Positions 35,624 to 45,054 of a stretch of 64,000 nucleotides of DNA are shown one piece after another. Within the stretch, counting starts at the first letter, position 1; the number at the start of each line of letters is the position of its first letter. Under the pieces are notes generated by a model. That model had not been told where the DNA came from, ran no database searches, and worked only from the letters and a program-made list of their open reading frames with translations. The stretch spans positions 1 through 64,000 of the forward strand of contig URRR01000004.1 of the NCBI GenBank assembly GCA_900550365.1, in the 5' to 3' direction. Made by a program: the position numbers and the translations under genes. The DNA is from an uncultured Prevotella sp. (GTDB taxonomy: Bacteria; Bacteroidota; Bacteroidia; Bacteroidales; Bacteroidaceae).

Positions 35624-37894
35624 TTAATCCGGGTCCACGTCAAAATAAACCTGCACCGTTTTGAATCTATCATCACGCAAAACGGTGTACTTTCCACGGT
35701 TAAGATACTCGCGTACCTTGGCCTTGTCAATGCCGTTCTCTATCTTCATGACAATCTTTCGGATGTTCATCGTCTTGACTTTGGCCACCGACGGCTTGTC
35801 AGGACCAAGCACACGGTCGCCGAACCAGGAGCGCAACAGTGTGCCCATAGCCTCGGCCGCCATGCTTACCGTGGCGTTGTCCTTATGCCGGAGGTAAACG
35901 CACACCACGTGACAGAACGGCGGATAGCGGAACAGTTGCCGCTCTTCAAGCAGGTCAGAGTAAAATCCGTCAATGTCATTGCGCACCACCTGCGTTATGA
36001 CGGGCAGCTCCGGGCTCTTGGTCTGCAATATAACGAGCCCCCGCTTACCCTTACGGCCGGCACGTCCGGCCACCTGCGCCATCATCATAAAGGCGTGTTC
36101 ATACGCACGGAAGTCAGGATAATTAAGCATGGAGTCGGCATTCAGTATGCCAACTACTGACACACGGTCGAAGTCAAGACCCTTGCTTACCATCTGAGTG
36201 CCGATGAGTATGTCGGTGCGATGTGCCGAAAAGTCGTTAATCAGACGCTCATACGCCGTGCGGGTACGCGTCGTGTCAAGGTCCATGCGTGACACGCGGG
36301 CGTCTGGAAACAGCTCCATAATCTTGTCCTCGACCTTCTCTGTGCCGTAGCCACGCCCCCGGAGATCACGGCTTCCGCAACAAGGGCACACATCAGGAAC
36401 GGCATACGTGCGGCCGCAATAGTGGCAGGTAAGCTGTCCCAAGGCCTTATGATAAGTAAGGGAGACGTCACATGACTCGCAACGGGGCACCCAACCGCAC
36501 TCACGGCACTCAATCATCGGAGCGAAACCTCGGCGGTTCTGGAAGAGAATAGCCTGCTCGCCGCTGTCCAAAGCCTTGCGTATGCACGAGAGAAGGAGGG
36601 GCGAGAACGGGCCCGACATCATCTTTCGGCGCTGCAGGTCCTTAATGTCGACCACGGTGATCTCGGGCATCTGTATGTCGTTATACCGCTTGTCAAGGCG
36701 CACGTAGCCATATTTGCCCGTGCGGGCGTTGTTCCAGCTCTCAAGACATGGCGTGGCCGAGCCGAGCAAAGTCTTGGCTCCGGTCATGGCGGCGAGCACT
36801 ATTGCCGCCGAACGGGCATGGTAACGGGGGGCCGGGTCCTGCTGTTTGAACGACGTCTCGTGCTCCTCATCAATGATGACAAGCCCCAGACGGGTGAACG
36901 GAAGGAGCACGGCAGAGCGCGCGCCGAGTATCACATCATATGGATTTGACGACATCTGCTTCTTCCACACCTCAACCCGCTCGGCGTCAGAATACTTAGA
37001 ATGGTATATGCCGAGACGGCCTCCGAACACACGCTGGAGGCGCTGGCGTATCTGCACTGTAAGCGCAATCTCGGGCAAAAGGTAAAGAACCTGCTGATGA
37101 CGCTCCAGCGCCTGCCGGATAAGATGTATGTAAATCTCGGTCTTTCCGCTTGAAGTGACGCCGTGAAGCAGCACCACATTCTTGCTGAGAAACGAGAATA
37201 TTATCTTGTTGTAGGCCTCCTGCTGCGCCTCGTTGAGGGGCTTAATGTTCTCAAAATGCGGCTCGCCGCCGTTATTGAGGCGGCCCACCTCACGGTCGTA
37301 TGTAACAAGCAGGCCACGGTCAGTAAGACTCTTGATTATCGCCGACGTACAATGTGAAGAGTTCAGCAGTTCGTCACGGGTGACCTCAGCCACCTGTCCG
37401 CTGACGGCAGAGCCTTCAACGGTGTCCCATCGGCTGAGAGAGAGGAAGCAGGTAAAAGCCTTCAGCTGCTTGTCGGCGCGCTTCAGCATGTCAAGAGCTA
37501 CGTGCAAAGCCTGTTCCGAACGCAAAGCGGGAGCGAGGGCAAGGCATGTCTCCGTCTTAGGCTTATATGTATCCACCGCCTTCAAGCCGCCCGGCAAAGC
37601 CGCCTGAAGCACGTCTCCTGGCGCAGACATGTAATAATCAGAGAGCCAACGCCAAAGTTTCAGTTGTATGTCTGTAACGATACGGCTGTCGTCAAGCACC
37701 AGTTTTATGTCCTTTACGGCAAAAGCCGGCTTAACGTCATGCACCTTTATTATCAGCCCCACATGCGTCTTGTTGCGCCCGAAAGGCACAAGTACACGCC
37801 TGCCCCGCTCCACACTGCTCTCCAACTGAGGCGGAACGGAATAGGTAAAAAGGCCGTCGAGCGGCACAGGGAGCATAACATCAACGTATTTCAT
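35624..37894 (-). CDS. priA: primosomal protein N' (PriA helicase)
   Basis: A 756-residue protein with the N-terminal 3'-DNA-binding domain (~1-100), helicase core with Walker A GVTSSGKTEIY, DEEH box DEEHETSFKQQDPAP and QVAGRAGRKGKRG. A cysteine-rich zinc insertion follows (CRECGWVPRCESC, CHYCGRTYAVPDVCPCCGS). PriA restarts stalled forks. It has a canonical promoter at 38010-38040 and a ~110-nt leader containing three 22-bp tandem repeats. Confidence 0.97.
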   Translation of the reverse strand: MKYVDVMLPVPLDGLFTYSVPPQLESSVERGRRVLVPFGRNKTHVGLIIKVHDVKPAFAVKDIKLVLDDSRIVTDIQLKLWRWLSDYYMSAPGDVLQAALPGGLKAVDTYKPKTETCLALAPALRSEQALHVALDMLKRADKQLKAFTCFLSLSRWDTVEGSAVSGQVAEVTRDELLNSSHCTSAIIKSLTDRGLLVTYDREVGRLNNGGEPHFENIKPLNEAQQEAYNKIIFSFLSKNVVLLHGVTSSGKTEIYIHLIRQALERHQQVLYLLPEIALTVQIRQRLQRVFGGRLGIYHSKYSDAERVEVWKKQMSSNPYDVILGARSAVLLPFTRLGLVIIDEEHETSFKQQDPAPRYHARSAAIVLAAMTGAKTLLGSATPCLESWNNARTGKYGYVRLDKRYNDIQMPEITVVDIKDLQRRKMMSGPFSPLLLSCIRKALDSGEQAILFQNRRGFAPMIECRECGWVPRCESCDVSLTYHKALGQLTCHYCGRTYAVPDVCPCCGSRDLRGRGYGTEKVEDKIMELFPDARVSRMDLDTTRTRTAYERLINDFSAHRTDILIGTQMVSKGLDFDRVSVVGILNADSMLNYPDFRAYEHAFMMMAQVAGRAGRKGKRGLVILQTKSPELPVITQVVRNDIDGFYSDLLEERQLFRYPPFCHVVCVYLRHKDNATVSMAAEAMGTLLRSWFGDRVLGPDKPSVAKVKTMNIRKIVMKIENGIDKAKVREYLNRGKYTVLRDDRFKTVQVYFDVDPD

Positions 37895-37922
37895 ATAGCC
37901 ATTGGCAAGGTTTTTACGGTTT

Positions 37923-37988
37923 TACGGTACAAGGTTGTACGGTCTACGGTACAAGGTTGTACGGTCTACGGTATAAGGTTGTACGGTT
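37923..37988. repeat. three tandem 22-bp repeats in the priA leader
   Basis: Copies start at 37923, 37945 and 37967. Each contains the 14-bp palindrome GTACAAGGTTGTAC, with one change (GTATAA) in the third copy. The repeats lie between the predicted priA transcription start (~38003) and its ATG, so the mRNA leader would carry three hairpins. Confidence 0.9.
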
Positions 37989-38009
37989 TGCCGGTCAGCT
38001 TTTCGCCTG

Positions 38010-38040
38010 CAAAGATAGTGAAAGGCGAGAGCAAATCCAA
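38010..38040 (-). promoter_or_regulatory. promoter of priA
   Basis: On the minus strand TTG (38040-38038), 20 nt, TATCTTTG (38017-38010). Transcript start expected near 38003. Confidence 0.85.
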
Positions 38041-38178
38041 GAGAAAACGAAGTTTTCAATCTTGCGTTTGCCGAGCCGCAGTCTGCCAAATGGCAGACAA
38101 TGGCAATAATAAAGGTATAAATACGCAACATACCGGGCCGCCAGCGAGCACTGCGACGGCGGCCGGATAAAAGAAGAT

Positions 38179-39051
38179 TTACTGGTTCTTGCGGCGGTAC
38201 TCGTTAGGAGTAACACCAAGATATTTCTTTACGAAGCGGCCGAAAAACGACGTATTGGGGAACTCAAGCTCGTTGGATATTTCCTTGATTGACTTGCGTG
38301 TGGTCTTCAGCAAGAACTCAACGTCCTTAATAACGTAAGCGTCAATGATTTTAGAGGCCGTTCTGCCGCACGACTTACGGCACACTACGGAGAGGTATTT
38401 TGGCGTGATATGCAGCTTGTCGGCATAGAAAGCTACACTACGCGGCTTTGGATATGACGACGAAATTATGTCGATAAACAAGCTAAAAATATTCTCGGCC
38501 GACGTTAACGGACGCTTTATCAAGGGCACAAAGCGGTCGAGCACCGAAGCGAAGTCATAGACAAAGGCAAGCATCAGAGAGTCAAGCACCTTGTCACGGT
38601 ACTTATTATATCTGTCGGCAAACTTTGATTTAAGCAGCTCGTAATACCGGCAGAACACCTTGACCTCAGCTGATGTAAGCGTAAGCTTTGGATAACGCTC
38701 GAAAAACATGCGGAGACTCCAGCCCTGAGCCGACATCGGCAGCATCTTGAAAGCAAACTCAGAAGACATGAACACACAGCGGAACTCGAAGTCATCACTC
38801 ATCTGTGCACGGCCGATTATAGTCTGCGGCACGCTTATGATTATGTCGTTAGGATGAGCCTCATACACGTCACCACTGATATGAAGGGACATTTTGCCGG
38901 CGACGCACAATATGATAAACACACCGTCAAGCCGCACAGCATAATCAGTGTTAACTTCTTCAAGCCGGTCGACAAGCGCCAATCTGCCATTACTGTACGT
39001 CAAACGGCCTTGTACATCAGGGTCTTGTATGCTTTTATCCATTATGTCCAT
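38179..39051 (-). CDS. AraC-family transcriptional regulator
   Basis: About 290 residues. The N-terminal half is a cupin-like sensor domain (VIFILCVAGKMSLHISGDVY-type strands, here FIILCVAGKMSLHISGDVYE). The C-terminal ~100 residues are the two-helix-turn-helix AraC domain, with HITPKYLSVVCRKSCGRTAS and the family signature near EISNELEFPNTSFFGRFVKK ending GVTPNEYRR. The open frame extends to 39186, but a -7 box TACATTTG (39143-39150) lies inside the extension, so I start at ATG 39051 (ATG 39042 is equally possible). It is divergent from a GNAT-like gene; the target and inducer are unknown. Confidence 0.88.
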   Translation of the reverse strand: MDIMDKSIQDPDVQGRLTYSNGRLALVDRLEEVNTDYAVRLDGVFIILCVAGKMSLHISGDVYEAHPNDIIISVPQTIIGRAQMSDDFEFRCVFMSSEFAFKMLPMSAQGWSLRMFFERYPKLTLTSAEVKVFCRYYELLKSKFADRYNKYRDKVLDSLMLAFVYDFASVLDRFVPLIKRPLTSAENIFSLFIDIISSSYPKPRSVAFYADKLHITPKYLSVVCRKSCGRTASKIIDAYVIKDVEFLLKTTRKSIKEISNELEFPNTSFFGRFVKKYLGVTPNEYRRKNQ

Positions 39052-39211
39052 ATCTTCAATTTTTGTGCAAAATAAATCATTTTCAGCGACATATGCGTTA
39101 TCTAAAACACTTAATAAATTATCTGAAAGTCCTTTTTCGGAACAAATGTAACCGCCTTTTATACAACGTCCGCAGACCGAACGCATAACGCACTGATATT
39201 CAATGCGTTAC

Positions 39212-39292
39212 AAAAGGCCGTCTTTTGGTCGCCAAAAGACGGCCTTTTAGCGTGCGTTTGACGGTCTTTTGCTTTCCAAAAGGCGGCCTTTT
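39212..39292. repeat. 22-bp-period palindromic array, locus 6 (4 units)
   Basis: Units at 39212, 39234, 39256 and 39278. The first pair is the exact complement set AAAAGGCCGTCTTTT / AAAAGACGGCCTTTT with loop GGTCGCC. It lies between the outward -7 boxes of the AraC gene (39143-39150) and the GNAT-like gene (39561-39568). The remaining 39300-39540 holds a short purine-rich tract with AAGAATTAAGAAAG and its complement, and no gene. Confidence 0.9.
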
Positions 39293-39560
39293 GGAAAAGC
39301 GTTAAAGAAGCTTGGCAAATCAAGAATTAAGAACCAAGAATTAAGAAAGACTGAAATGAGCCGACACCTTTACTGCCTTACTGCTTTATTACTTACTACT
39401 GTATTTTCATAATTCTTAGCTCTTAATTCTTAATTTCATAAGTGCCTTTCCCCGTTTGCCTGCCTGCACGTGTCTTGTCTGCCGACGAAGACTCCCTCGT
39501 CAGCTTTACGCAAAAAGTTACTTTAACAATCAAAAATTTCCATATTAGCGGCAAAAGAAC

Positions 39561-39568
39561 TATCTTTG
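39561..39568 (+). promoter_or_regulatory. -7 box of the GNAT-like gene
   Basis: TATCTTTG followed by GCATGATT, 31 nt before the ATG at 39600; no clear -33 TTG. Confidence 0.6.
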
Positions 39569-39599
39569 CATGATTAAGTAGTCTTAACAATAACTGAAA

Positions 39600-40748
39600 A
39601 TGTCATCAATAACAATAAAAAAGGTACGCACGAGGAAAGACCTGGAGAGGTTTATTGACTTCCACTACGACCTTTACGAGGGTTGCGCGCAGGACGTGCC
39701 CAACCTGTTCAGCGACGAGATGAAAACACTCGACAAGACAAAAAACGCCGCCTTCGAGTTCTGTGAGGCGGAATACTTCATGGCATTTTATCCCGACGGG
39801 CGCATGGCCGGCCGCGTGGCGGCCATCATCAACCACCGCGCCAACAAGCGTTGGGGGCGTAAGTGCGTGCGCTTCGGCTGGATTGACTTCGTTGACGACA
39901 TCGACGTGTCCGGCGCCTTGTTCAAAGCCGTTGAGGATTACGGCCGCTCCAAGGGCATGGACGAGATGATAGGGCCGCTCGGATTTACCGACCTCGACCC
40001 CGAGGGCATGCTCACATGGGGCTTCGACCAGCTAGGCACGATGCCCACGATATACAACTATCCGTATTATCCGGAGCACATGGAGCGCCTCGGAGGCTTC
40101 GAGAAAGACAACGACTACGTGGAGTTCAAGATGATGGTGCCCGACACCGTGCCCGAGAAATACACCAAGATAGCCGAAATGATACAGAAGCGCTACAATC
40201 TGCACGTGCGCAAACTGACTAAGAAGGACGTGTTCGAGGGAGGTTACGGCAAGAAGATGTTTGACCTGATAAACACCTGCTTCAAAGACCTTTACGGCTA
40301 TTCGGAGCTGTCAGACAAGCAGATAAAGCAGTACATCGACATGTACTTTCCCCTGGCCGACCTCAGTCTGGTGACCGTTGTGGAGGACTGGAACGCCGAG
40401 AAGAAGCCCGTTGCCGTGGGCATTACTATCCCGTCACTCTCACGCGCGCTGCAGAAATGCCGCCGCGGCAGACTGTTCCCCTTCGGCTGGTGGCACATCC
40501 TGCGCGCCCTGAAGGCGCACAAGACTGAGGGCGTAGACCTGCTCCTGCTGGGCGTTCTGCCTGAATACCGCATGAAGGGAGCCAACGCCCTGATGTTCTC
40601 TGACCTCATTCCGCGCTATCAGGCCTATGGCTTCAAGTGGGGCGAGAGCCAGGTTGAAATGGAGACTAACGAGAACGTGCAGAGCCAGTGGCAGTATCTC
40701 GACCCGAAACTGCACAAGCGCCGCCGCTGCTACAAGAAGTGGCTGTGA
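39600..40748 (+). CDS. GNAT-like acyltransferase family protein
   Basis: A 382-residue cytoplasmic protein without a signal peptide. It resembles a Bacteroidota group of large GNAT-fold proteins: N-terminal TRKDLERFIDFHYDLYEGC, the conserved DEMIGPLGFTDLDPEGML block, and a C-terminal acetyltransferase-like segment (LLLLGVLPEYRMKGANALMF) where acyl-CoA would bind. The acceptor substrate is unknown and I cannot identify the canonical Q/RxxGxG/A loop with certainty (RMKGAN is the best match). A hairpin terminator follows directly after the stop. Confidence 0.75.
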   Translation: MSSITIKKVRTRKDLERFIDFHYDLYEGCAQDVPNLFSDEMKTLDKTKNAAFEFCEAEYFMAFYPDGRMAGRVAAIINHRANKRWGRKCVRFGWIDFVDDIDVSGALFKAVEDYGRSKGMDEMIGPLGFTDLDPEGMLTWGFDQLGTMPTIYNYPYYPEHMERLGGFEKDNDYVEFKMMVPDTVPEKYTKIAEMIQKRYNLHVRKLTKKDVFEGGYGKKMFDLINTCFKDLYGYSELSDKQIKQYIDMYFPLADLSLVTVVEDWNAEKKPVAVGITIPSLSRALQKCRRGRLFPFGWWHILRALKAHKTEGVDLLLLGVLPEYRMKGANALMFSDLIPRYQAYGFKWGESQVEMETNENVQSQWQYLDPKLHKRRRCYKKWL

Positions 40749-40784
40749 TTTATCCGTCGGCAAACCGACGGATAAATAATTAAC
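40749..40784 (+). terminator. hairpin immediately after the GNAT-like stop codon
   Basis: TTTATCCGTCGG (40749-40760) and CCGACGGATAAA (40765-40776) form a perfect 12-bp stem with a CAAA loop, starting on the base after TGA. A second inverted repeat (TTAAAAATTAAAC / GTTTAATTTTTAA) follows at ~40794-40860. Confidence 0.65.
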
Positions 40785-40888
40785 AATTAACAGTTAAAAA
40801 TTAAACAACAAGAGTGTCTTCAACCAGCCACGACGTGCAAAGCTGTTTAATTTTTAACTTTTAATTTTTACTTTTTAATTGGAATTTC

Positions 40889-42811
40889 ATGAACGAAGAG
40901 AATAAAATTACCTATACTGACGAGAACATCCGGCACCTGTCTGACATGGAGCACGTGCGCACCCGACCGGGCATGTACATCGGCCGGTTGGGCGACGGTT
41001 CAATGCCGGAGGACGGAATTTACGTCCTTCTGAAGGAGGTCATCGACAACTCGATTGACGAATTCAAGATGAACGCCGGCAAACGCATCGAGATTGACAT
41101 CGACGACGACCTGCGTGTGACCGTGCGCGACTATGGCCGCGGCATTCCGCAGGGCAAACTCATCGAAGCCGTGAGCGTGCTCAACACCGGCGGAAAGTAT
41201 GACTCTAAGGCGTTCAAGAAGAGCGTCGGCCTCAACGGTGTCGGCATAAAGGCGGTCAATGCGCTCAGCTCAAAGTTTGAAGTGAAGTCATTCCGCGACG
41301 GCACGGTGCGTTCAGTGAGGTTTGAACGCGGCGTGATGAAGGGCGACAAGACGGAGAAAACCGATGACGAGAACGGTACATACGTGTTCTTCGAGCCAGA
41401 CGACACGCTGTTCAAGAACTACCGTTTCCATACGGATTTTGTCGAGACGATGCTCCGTAACTACACTTACCTGAACACGGGGCTGACCATCATGTTCAAC
41501 GGGCGCCGTATCCTGAGCCGCAACGGACTTGAAGACCTGCTCAACGACACGATGACCACCGACGGCATTTATCCCATAATACATCTCAAGGGAGAAGATA
41601 TCGAGATAGCCTTCACCCACACTAACCAGTACGGAGAGGAGTATCACTCGTTCGTAAACGGCCAGCACACCACGCAGGGAGGTACTCACCAGAGCGCGTT
41701 CAAGGAGCACATAGCCAAGACAATAAAGGAGTTTTTCAATAAAAACTTTGAATATACCGACATCAGAAACGGCCTCGTGGCCGCCATTGCGGTAAACGTG
41801 GAGGAGCCGATGTTCGAGAGTCAGACCAAGATCAAGCTCGGCTCGCTCACCATGTCGCCCGACGGTGTCAGCGTGAACAAGTACGTTGGTGACTTCATCA
41901 AGACCGAAGTGGACAACTATCTGCACAAACACGCTGACGTGGCGGAGGTCATGCTCCAGAAGATACAGGCCTCGGAGAAGGAACGCAAGGAGATGGCTGG
42001 CGTTACAAAGCTGGCCCGCGAACGCGCCAAGAAGGCCAATCTGCATAACCGCAAGCTGCGCGACTGCCGCATACACTTCAGCGACGTGAAGAACGACCGC
42101 AAGGAGGAAAGCTCTATATTCATAACCGAGGGCGACTCGGCGAGCGGTTCTATCACCAAAAGCCGTGACGTAAACACTCAGGCTGTGTTCTCTCTCAGAG
42201 GCAAACCGCTAAACTCTTACGGCCTGACAAAGAAGGTAGTGTACGAGAACGAGGAGTTTAACCTGTTGCAGGCAGCTCTCGACATTGAGGACGGACTTGA
42301 CACTTTGCGTTATAATAAGGTGATTGTGGCCACCGATGCAGATGTCGACGGCATGCACATACGCCTGCTTATAATCACTTTCTTCCTGCAGTTCTTCCCC
42401 GATTTGATAAAGAAAGGGCACGTCTACGTGCTGCAGACGCCGCTCTTCCGTGTGCGTAACCGCCGCTCAAAAATAAAGGACAAGAAGACTCTTGAAGCCG
42501 CAAAAGGCTCTAAGGGAGACTTTATCACCCGCTATTGTTACAGCGAGGAGGAGCGGCTTAACGCCATTTCAGACCTCGGTCCGGACCCTGAGATTACCCG
42601 ATTTAAAGGTCTTGGCGAGATAAGTCCTGACGAGTTCCGCAACTTCATCGGGCCTGACATGCGTCTTGAGCAGGTTACTCTGCACAAGACAGATCAGGTA
42701 CAGAAGCTCCTTGAGTACTATATGGGCAAGAACACACCCGAACGTCAGAACTTCATCATCGACAATCTTGTCATCGAAGAAGACCGGCCTGAGGAGGAAG
42801 AGTTTGAGTAA
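40889..42811 (+). CDS. parE: DNA topoisomerase IV subunit B
   Basis: A 640-residue type IIA topoisomerase B subunit. GHKL ATPase motifs EVIDNSIDEF, DYGRGIP and GLNGVGIKAVNALSS are followed by the transducer and the TOPRIM domain (ITEGDSASGS, ATDADVDGMHIR). It decatenates chromosomes together with ParC. Length and FEPDDTLF-type sequence fit the ParE/GyrB-like second copy found in Bacteroidales beside the S41 protease and coaD; parC is not in the window. GyrB versus ParE is decided on context, so the symbol is probable. Confidence 0.9.
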   Translation: MNEENKITYTDENIRHLSDMEHVRTRPGMYIGRLGDGSMPEDGIYVLLKEVIDNSIDEFKMNAGKRIEIDIDDDLRVTVRDYGRGIPQGKLIEAVSVLNTGGKYDSKAFKKSVGLNGVGIKAVNALSSKFEVKSFRDGTVRSVRFERGVMKGDKTEKTDDENGTYVFFEPDDTLFKNYRFHTDFVETMLRNYTYLNTGLTIMFNGRRILSRNGLEDLLNDTMTTDGIYPIIHLKGEDIEIAFTHTNQYGEEYHSFVNGQHTTQGGTHQSAFKEHIAKTIKEFFNKNFEYTDIRNGLVAAIAVNVEEPMFESQTKIKLGSLTMSPDGVSVNKYVGDFIKTEVDNYLHKHADVAEVMLQKIQASEKERKEMAGVTKLARERAKKANLHNRKLRDCRIHFSDVKNDRKEESSIFITEGDSASGSITKSRDVNTQAVFSLRGKPLNSYGLTKKVVYENEEFNLLQAALDIEDGLDTLRYNKVIVATDADVDGMHIRLLIITFFLQFFPDLIKKGHVYVLQTPLFRVRNRRSKIKDKKTLEAAKGSKGDFITRYCYSEEERLNAISDLGPDPEITRFKGLGEISPDEFRNFIGPDMRLEQVTLHKTDQVQKLLEYYMGKNTPERQNFIIDNLVIEEDRPEEEEFE

Positions 42812-42895
42812 TTAAGAATTAAGAGTTAAGAATTAAGAAATAAAAAGTAACAAATTAAGAAATAAAAAAGGTGCAATGGCGATTTAAGAAAGACC
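42812..42895. repeat. AAGAATTAAGAGTTAAG tract between parE and S41 protease gene
   Basis: A short run of AATTAAGAATTAAGAGTTAAG and AAATTAAGAAATAAAAA words in the 123-bp gap, without a strong palindrome. It does not look like a terminator, so the downstream gene may be co-transcribed. Confidence 0.7.
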
Positions 42896-42934
42896 GTATG
42901 GCTGTCTTATACGCCTGATTTGTCCTGTTATCTT

Positions 42935-44521
42935 ATGAAAAATAAAGTTATATCTATTCTGCTTTTATGCCTCTTTATCATCCTGCCGGCAAGCGCGCAG
43001 ATGACAATCAACTTCTCCGGTGACAGTCCGATGCGCAAGCTGCAGATAGCTGAACTGGCGATAAACAATCTGTATGTAGACTCCGTTGACGAGAACAAGC
43101 TCGTTGAAGACGCAATCCGTGGAATGTTAGAGAAGCTCGACCCTCACTCGTCTTACTCCACTCCGGAGGAGGTCAAGGCAATGAACGAGCCGCTGCAAGG
43201 CAACTTTGAGGGCATAGGAGTACAGTTCAACATGGTTGACGACACGCTGCTCGTAATCCAACCGGTAAGCAAAGGGCCGTCAGAGAAGGTCGGCATCATG
43301 GCCGGAGACCGCATTGTGAGCGTCAACGACACAGCCATAGCAGGCGTGAAGATGAGCAAGGAGGAGATAATGCGCCGCCTAAGAGGGCCTAAGGGCACAA
43401 AAGTCAACCTCGGGATAGTGCGCCGCGGCGTAGCCGAAGTGCTCAAGTTTACCGTCAAGAGAGACAAAATACCCGTGAAAAGCGTGGACGCCGTGTACAT
43501 GATTCGCCCCGAAGTGGGATATATAAGGATTGGAAACTTCGGCGCAACGACTTACGACGAGTTCATGCAAGGCATCGAACAACTGAAAAACAAGGGCATG
43601 CGTGACCTCATACTCGATCTTCAGGACAACGGCGGAGGTTATCTTCAGGCGGCTGTGGAGATAGCGAACGAGTTTCTTCCAAAGAACGATCTCATAGTAT
43701 ATACCGAGGGACGGCGCGTTGACCGCACTGACTACAAGGCGCGGGGCAACGGCAAAATGCAGTCGGGACACGTCTATGTGCTCGTCAATGAGTTCACGGC
43801 GTCAGCCGCAGAGATTGTGTCCGGAGCCATACAGGACCAGGACCGCGGCACCATAATAGGCCGCCGCACGTTCGGCAAAGGACTTGTCCAGCGTCCGATC
43901 GGCCTGCCTGACGGCTCTATGATACGTCTGACAATAGCCCACTATTACACTCCTGCGGGCCGCTGCATACAGAAACCGTACACCAAGGGAGACCTTGAGG
44001 ACTACGCTCTTGACTTTGACAAGCGCCTGAAACACGGCGAGCTGACCAACCGTGACAGCATACATTTCGCCGATTCGCTGAAGTTCTACACGCTGCGCGA
44101 GCACCGCCCGGTGTACGGCGGAGGCGGAATAATGCCTGACGTGTTCGTTCCGCTCGACACGCTTCAGTACACCAAGTTCCACCGCCAGCTCGTACTGAAG
44201 GGCATCGTAATCAACACTGACCTGCGCTACATTGACGATCACCGCAAGCAGTTGCAGACTCTGTTCCCGACGTTTGAGACCTTCCGTGACGGATTCAATA
44301 TCCCCCAATCGCTTATTGACGAGATAATGAAGGAGGCGGAGAAGCAGAATATAAAGCCGAAAGACGACGACGAGCTGCAGAAAACGCTGCCTTATCTGAA
44401 GGCGCAGCTTAAGGCTCTCGTGGCGCGCGACCTCTTTGACATGAGCGAATACTTCCAGATTATCAATGAGACGAGCGACATCGTGAAGAAGGCCATTGAA
44501 CTGTCGACGGCGCGGCAGTGA
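42935..44521 (+). CDS. S41-family C-terminal processing protease
   Basis: About 528 residues with a signal peptide ending ASAQ. An N-terminal helical segment (DPHSSYSTPEE) is followed by a PDZ domain (~95-180: GIGVQFNMVDDTLLVIQPV, GIMAGDRIVSVND) and the S41 catalytic domain with VLVNEFTASAAEIVSGA (Ser) and RRTFGKGLVQ (Lys). It cleaves C-termini of periplasmic proteins. I start at ATG 42935; the frame's upstream TTG would add five residues ahead of the signal peptide. Confidence 0.95.
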   Translation: MKNKVISILLLCLFIILPASAQMTINFSGDSPMRKLQIAELAINNLYVDSVDENKLVEDAIRGMLEKLDPHSSYSTPEEVKAMNEPLQGNFEGIGVQFNMVDDTLLVIQPVSKGPSEKVGIMAGDRIVSVNDTAIAGVKMSKEEIMRRLRGPKGTKVNLGIVRRGVAEVLKFTVKRDKIPVKSVDAVYMIRPEVGYIRIGNFGATTYDEFMQGIEQLKNKGMRDLILDLQDNGGGYLQAAVEIANEFLPKNDLIVYTEGRRVDRTDYKARGNGKMQSGHVYVLVNEFTASAAEIVSGAIQDQDRGTIIGRRTFGKGLVQRPIGLPDGSMIRLTIAHYYTPAGRCIQKPYTKGDLEDYALDFDKRLKHGELTNRDSIHFADSLKFYTLREHRPVYGGGGIMPDVFVPLDTLQYTKFHRQLVLKGIVINTDLRYIDDHRKQLQTLFPTFETFRDGFNIPQSLIDEIMKEAEKQNIKPKDDDELQKTLPYLKAQLKALVARDLFDMSEYFQIINETSDIVKKAIELSTARQ

Positions 44522-44537
44522 CATAATAAAACACGGA

Positions 44538-44615
44538 ACGGGGCCAACAAGACACGCGTGGCATGCGGCACAGATGCCGATGCAGCCACAATGCCTTGTT
44601 GGCCCCGTATTTTTT
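44538..44615. terminator. two-way terminator between S41 protease and ybeY
   Basis: ACGGGGCCAACAAG (44538-44551) and CTTGTTGGCCCCGT (44595-44608) form a perfect 14-bp stem, followed by ATTTTTT on the plus strand and by GTTTTATTATG on the minus strand. The 43-nt loop has a small inner hairpin. Confidence 0.85.
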
Positions 44616-44633
44616 ACGGACCCTTATGCCGTC

Positions 44634-45050
44634 TCAACGCTTAAGCATGGCGAGCGCCTCGTTCTCAGCCTGCTCCATAATCTCACGCTCGCCGGGGCCT
44701 TTATCGTTGATTCCGCACAAGTGCAGTATGCCGTGAATAATCACACGGTGCAGCTCCTCGTCATATTCCTTGCCTAATTGTTCGGCGTTTGAGCGCACCG
44801 TATCAAGCGAAATAACGATGTCGCCGTTAATAACGTCGCCCTCATCATAGTCAAACGTGATGATGTCAGTATAATAGTTGTGGCCGAGATACTCGTTGTT
44901 AACCTCAAGTATTTTGTCATCATTGACGAACATATAGCCTATCTCGCCCGTCTTGCGGCCATACTTTGCGGCCACGGCCTTTATCCACGCCGTAGTCTCA
45001 CGCTTCTTTATCTTCGGCATCTTCACGCCGTCAGTGTTATAGGTAATCAT
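44634..45050 (-). CDS. ybeY: endoribonuclease YbeY
   Basis: A 138-residue protein of the UPF0054 family that acts in 16S rRNA maturation and ribosome quality control. The metal motif reads HGILHLCGINDK: the first two His of HGxLHLxGxDH are present and the third is Asp. I believe this H-to-D change is common in Bacteroidota. N-terminal NDDKILEVNNEYLGHNYYTD and DIITFDYDEGD match the family. It is followed on the same strand by a shared terminator. Confidence 0.92.
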   Translation of the reverse strand: MITYNTDGVKMPKIKKRETTAWIKAVAAKYGRKTGEIGYMFVNDDKILEVNNEYLGHNYYTDIITFDYDEGDVINGDIVISLDTVRSNAEQLGKEYDEELHRVIIHGILHLCGINDKGPGEREIMEQAENEALAMLKR

Positions 45051-45054
45051 TTTT

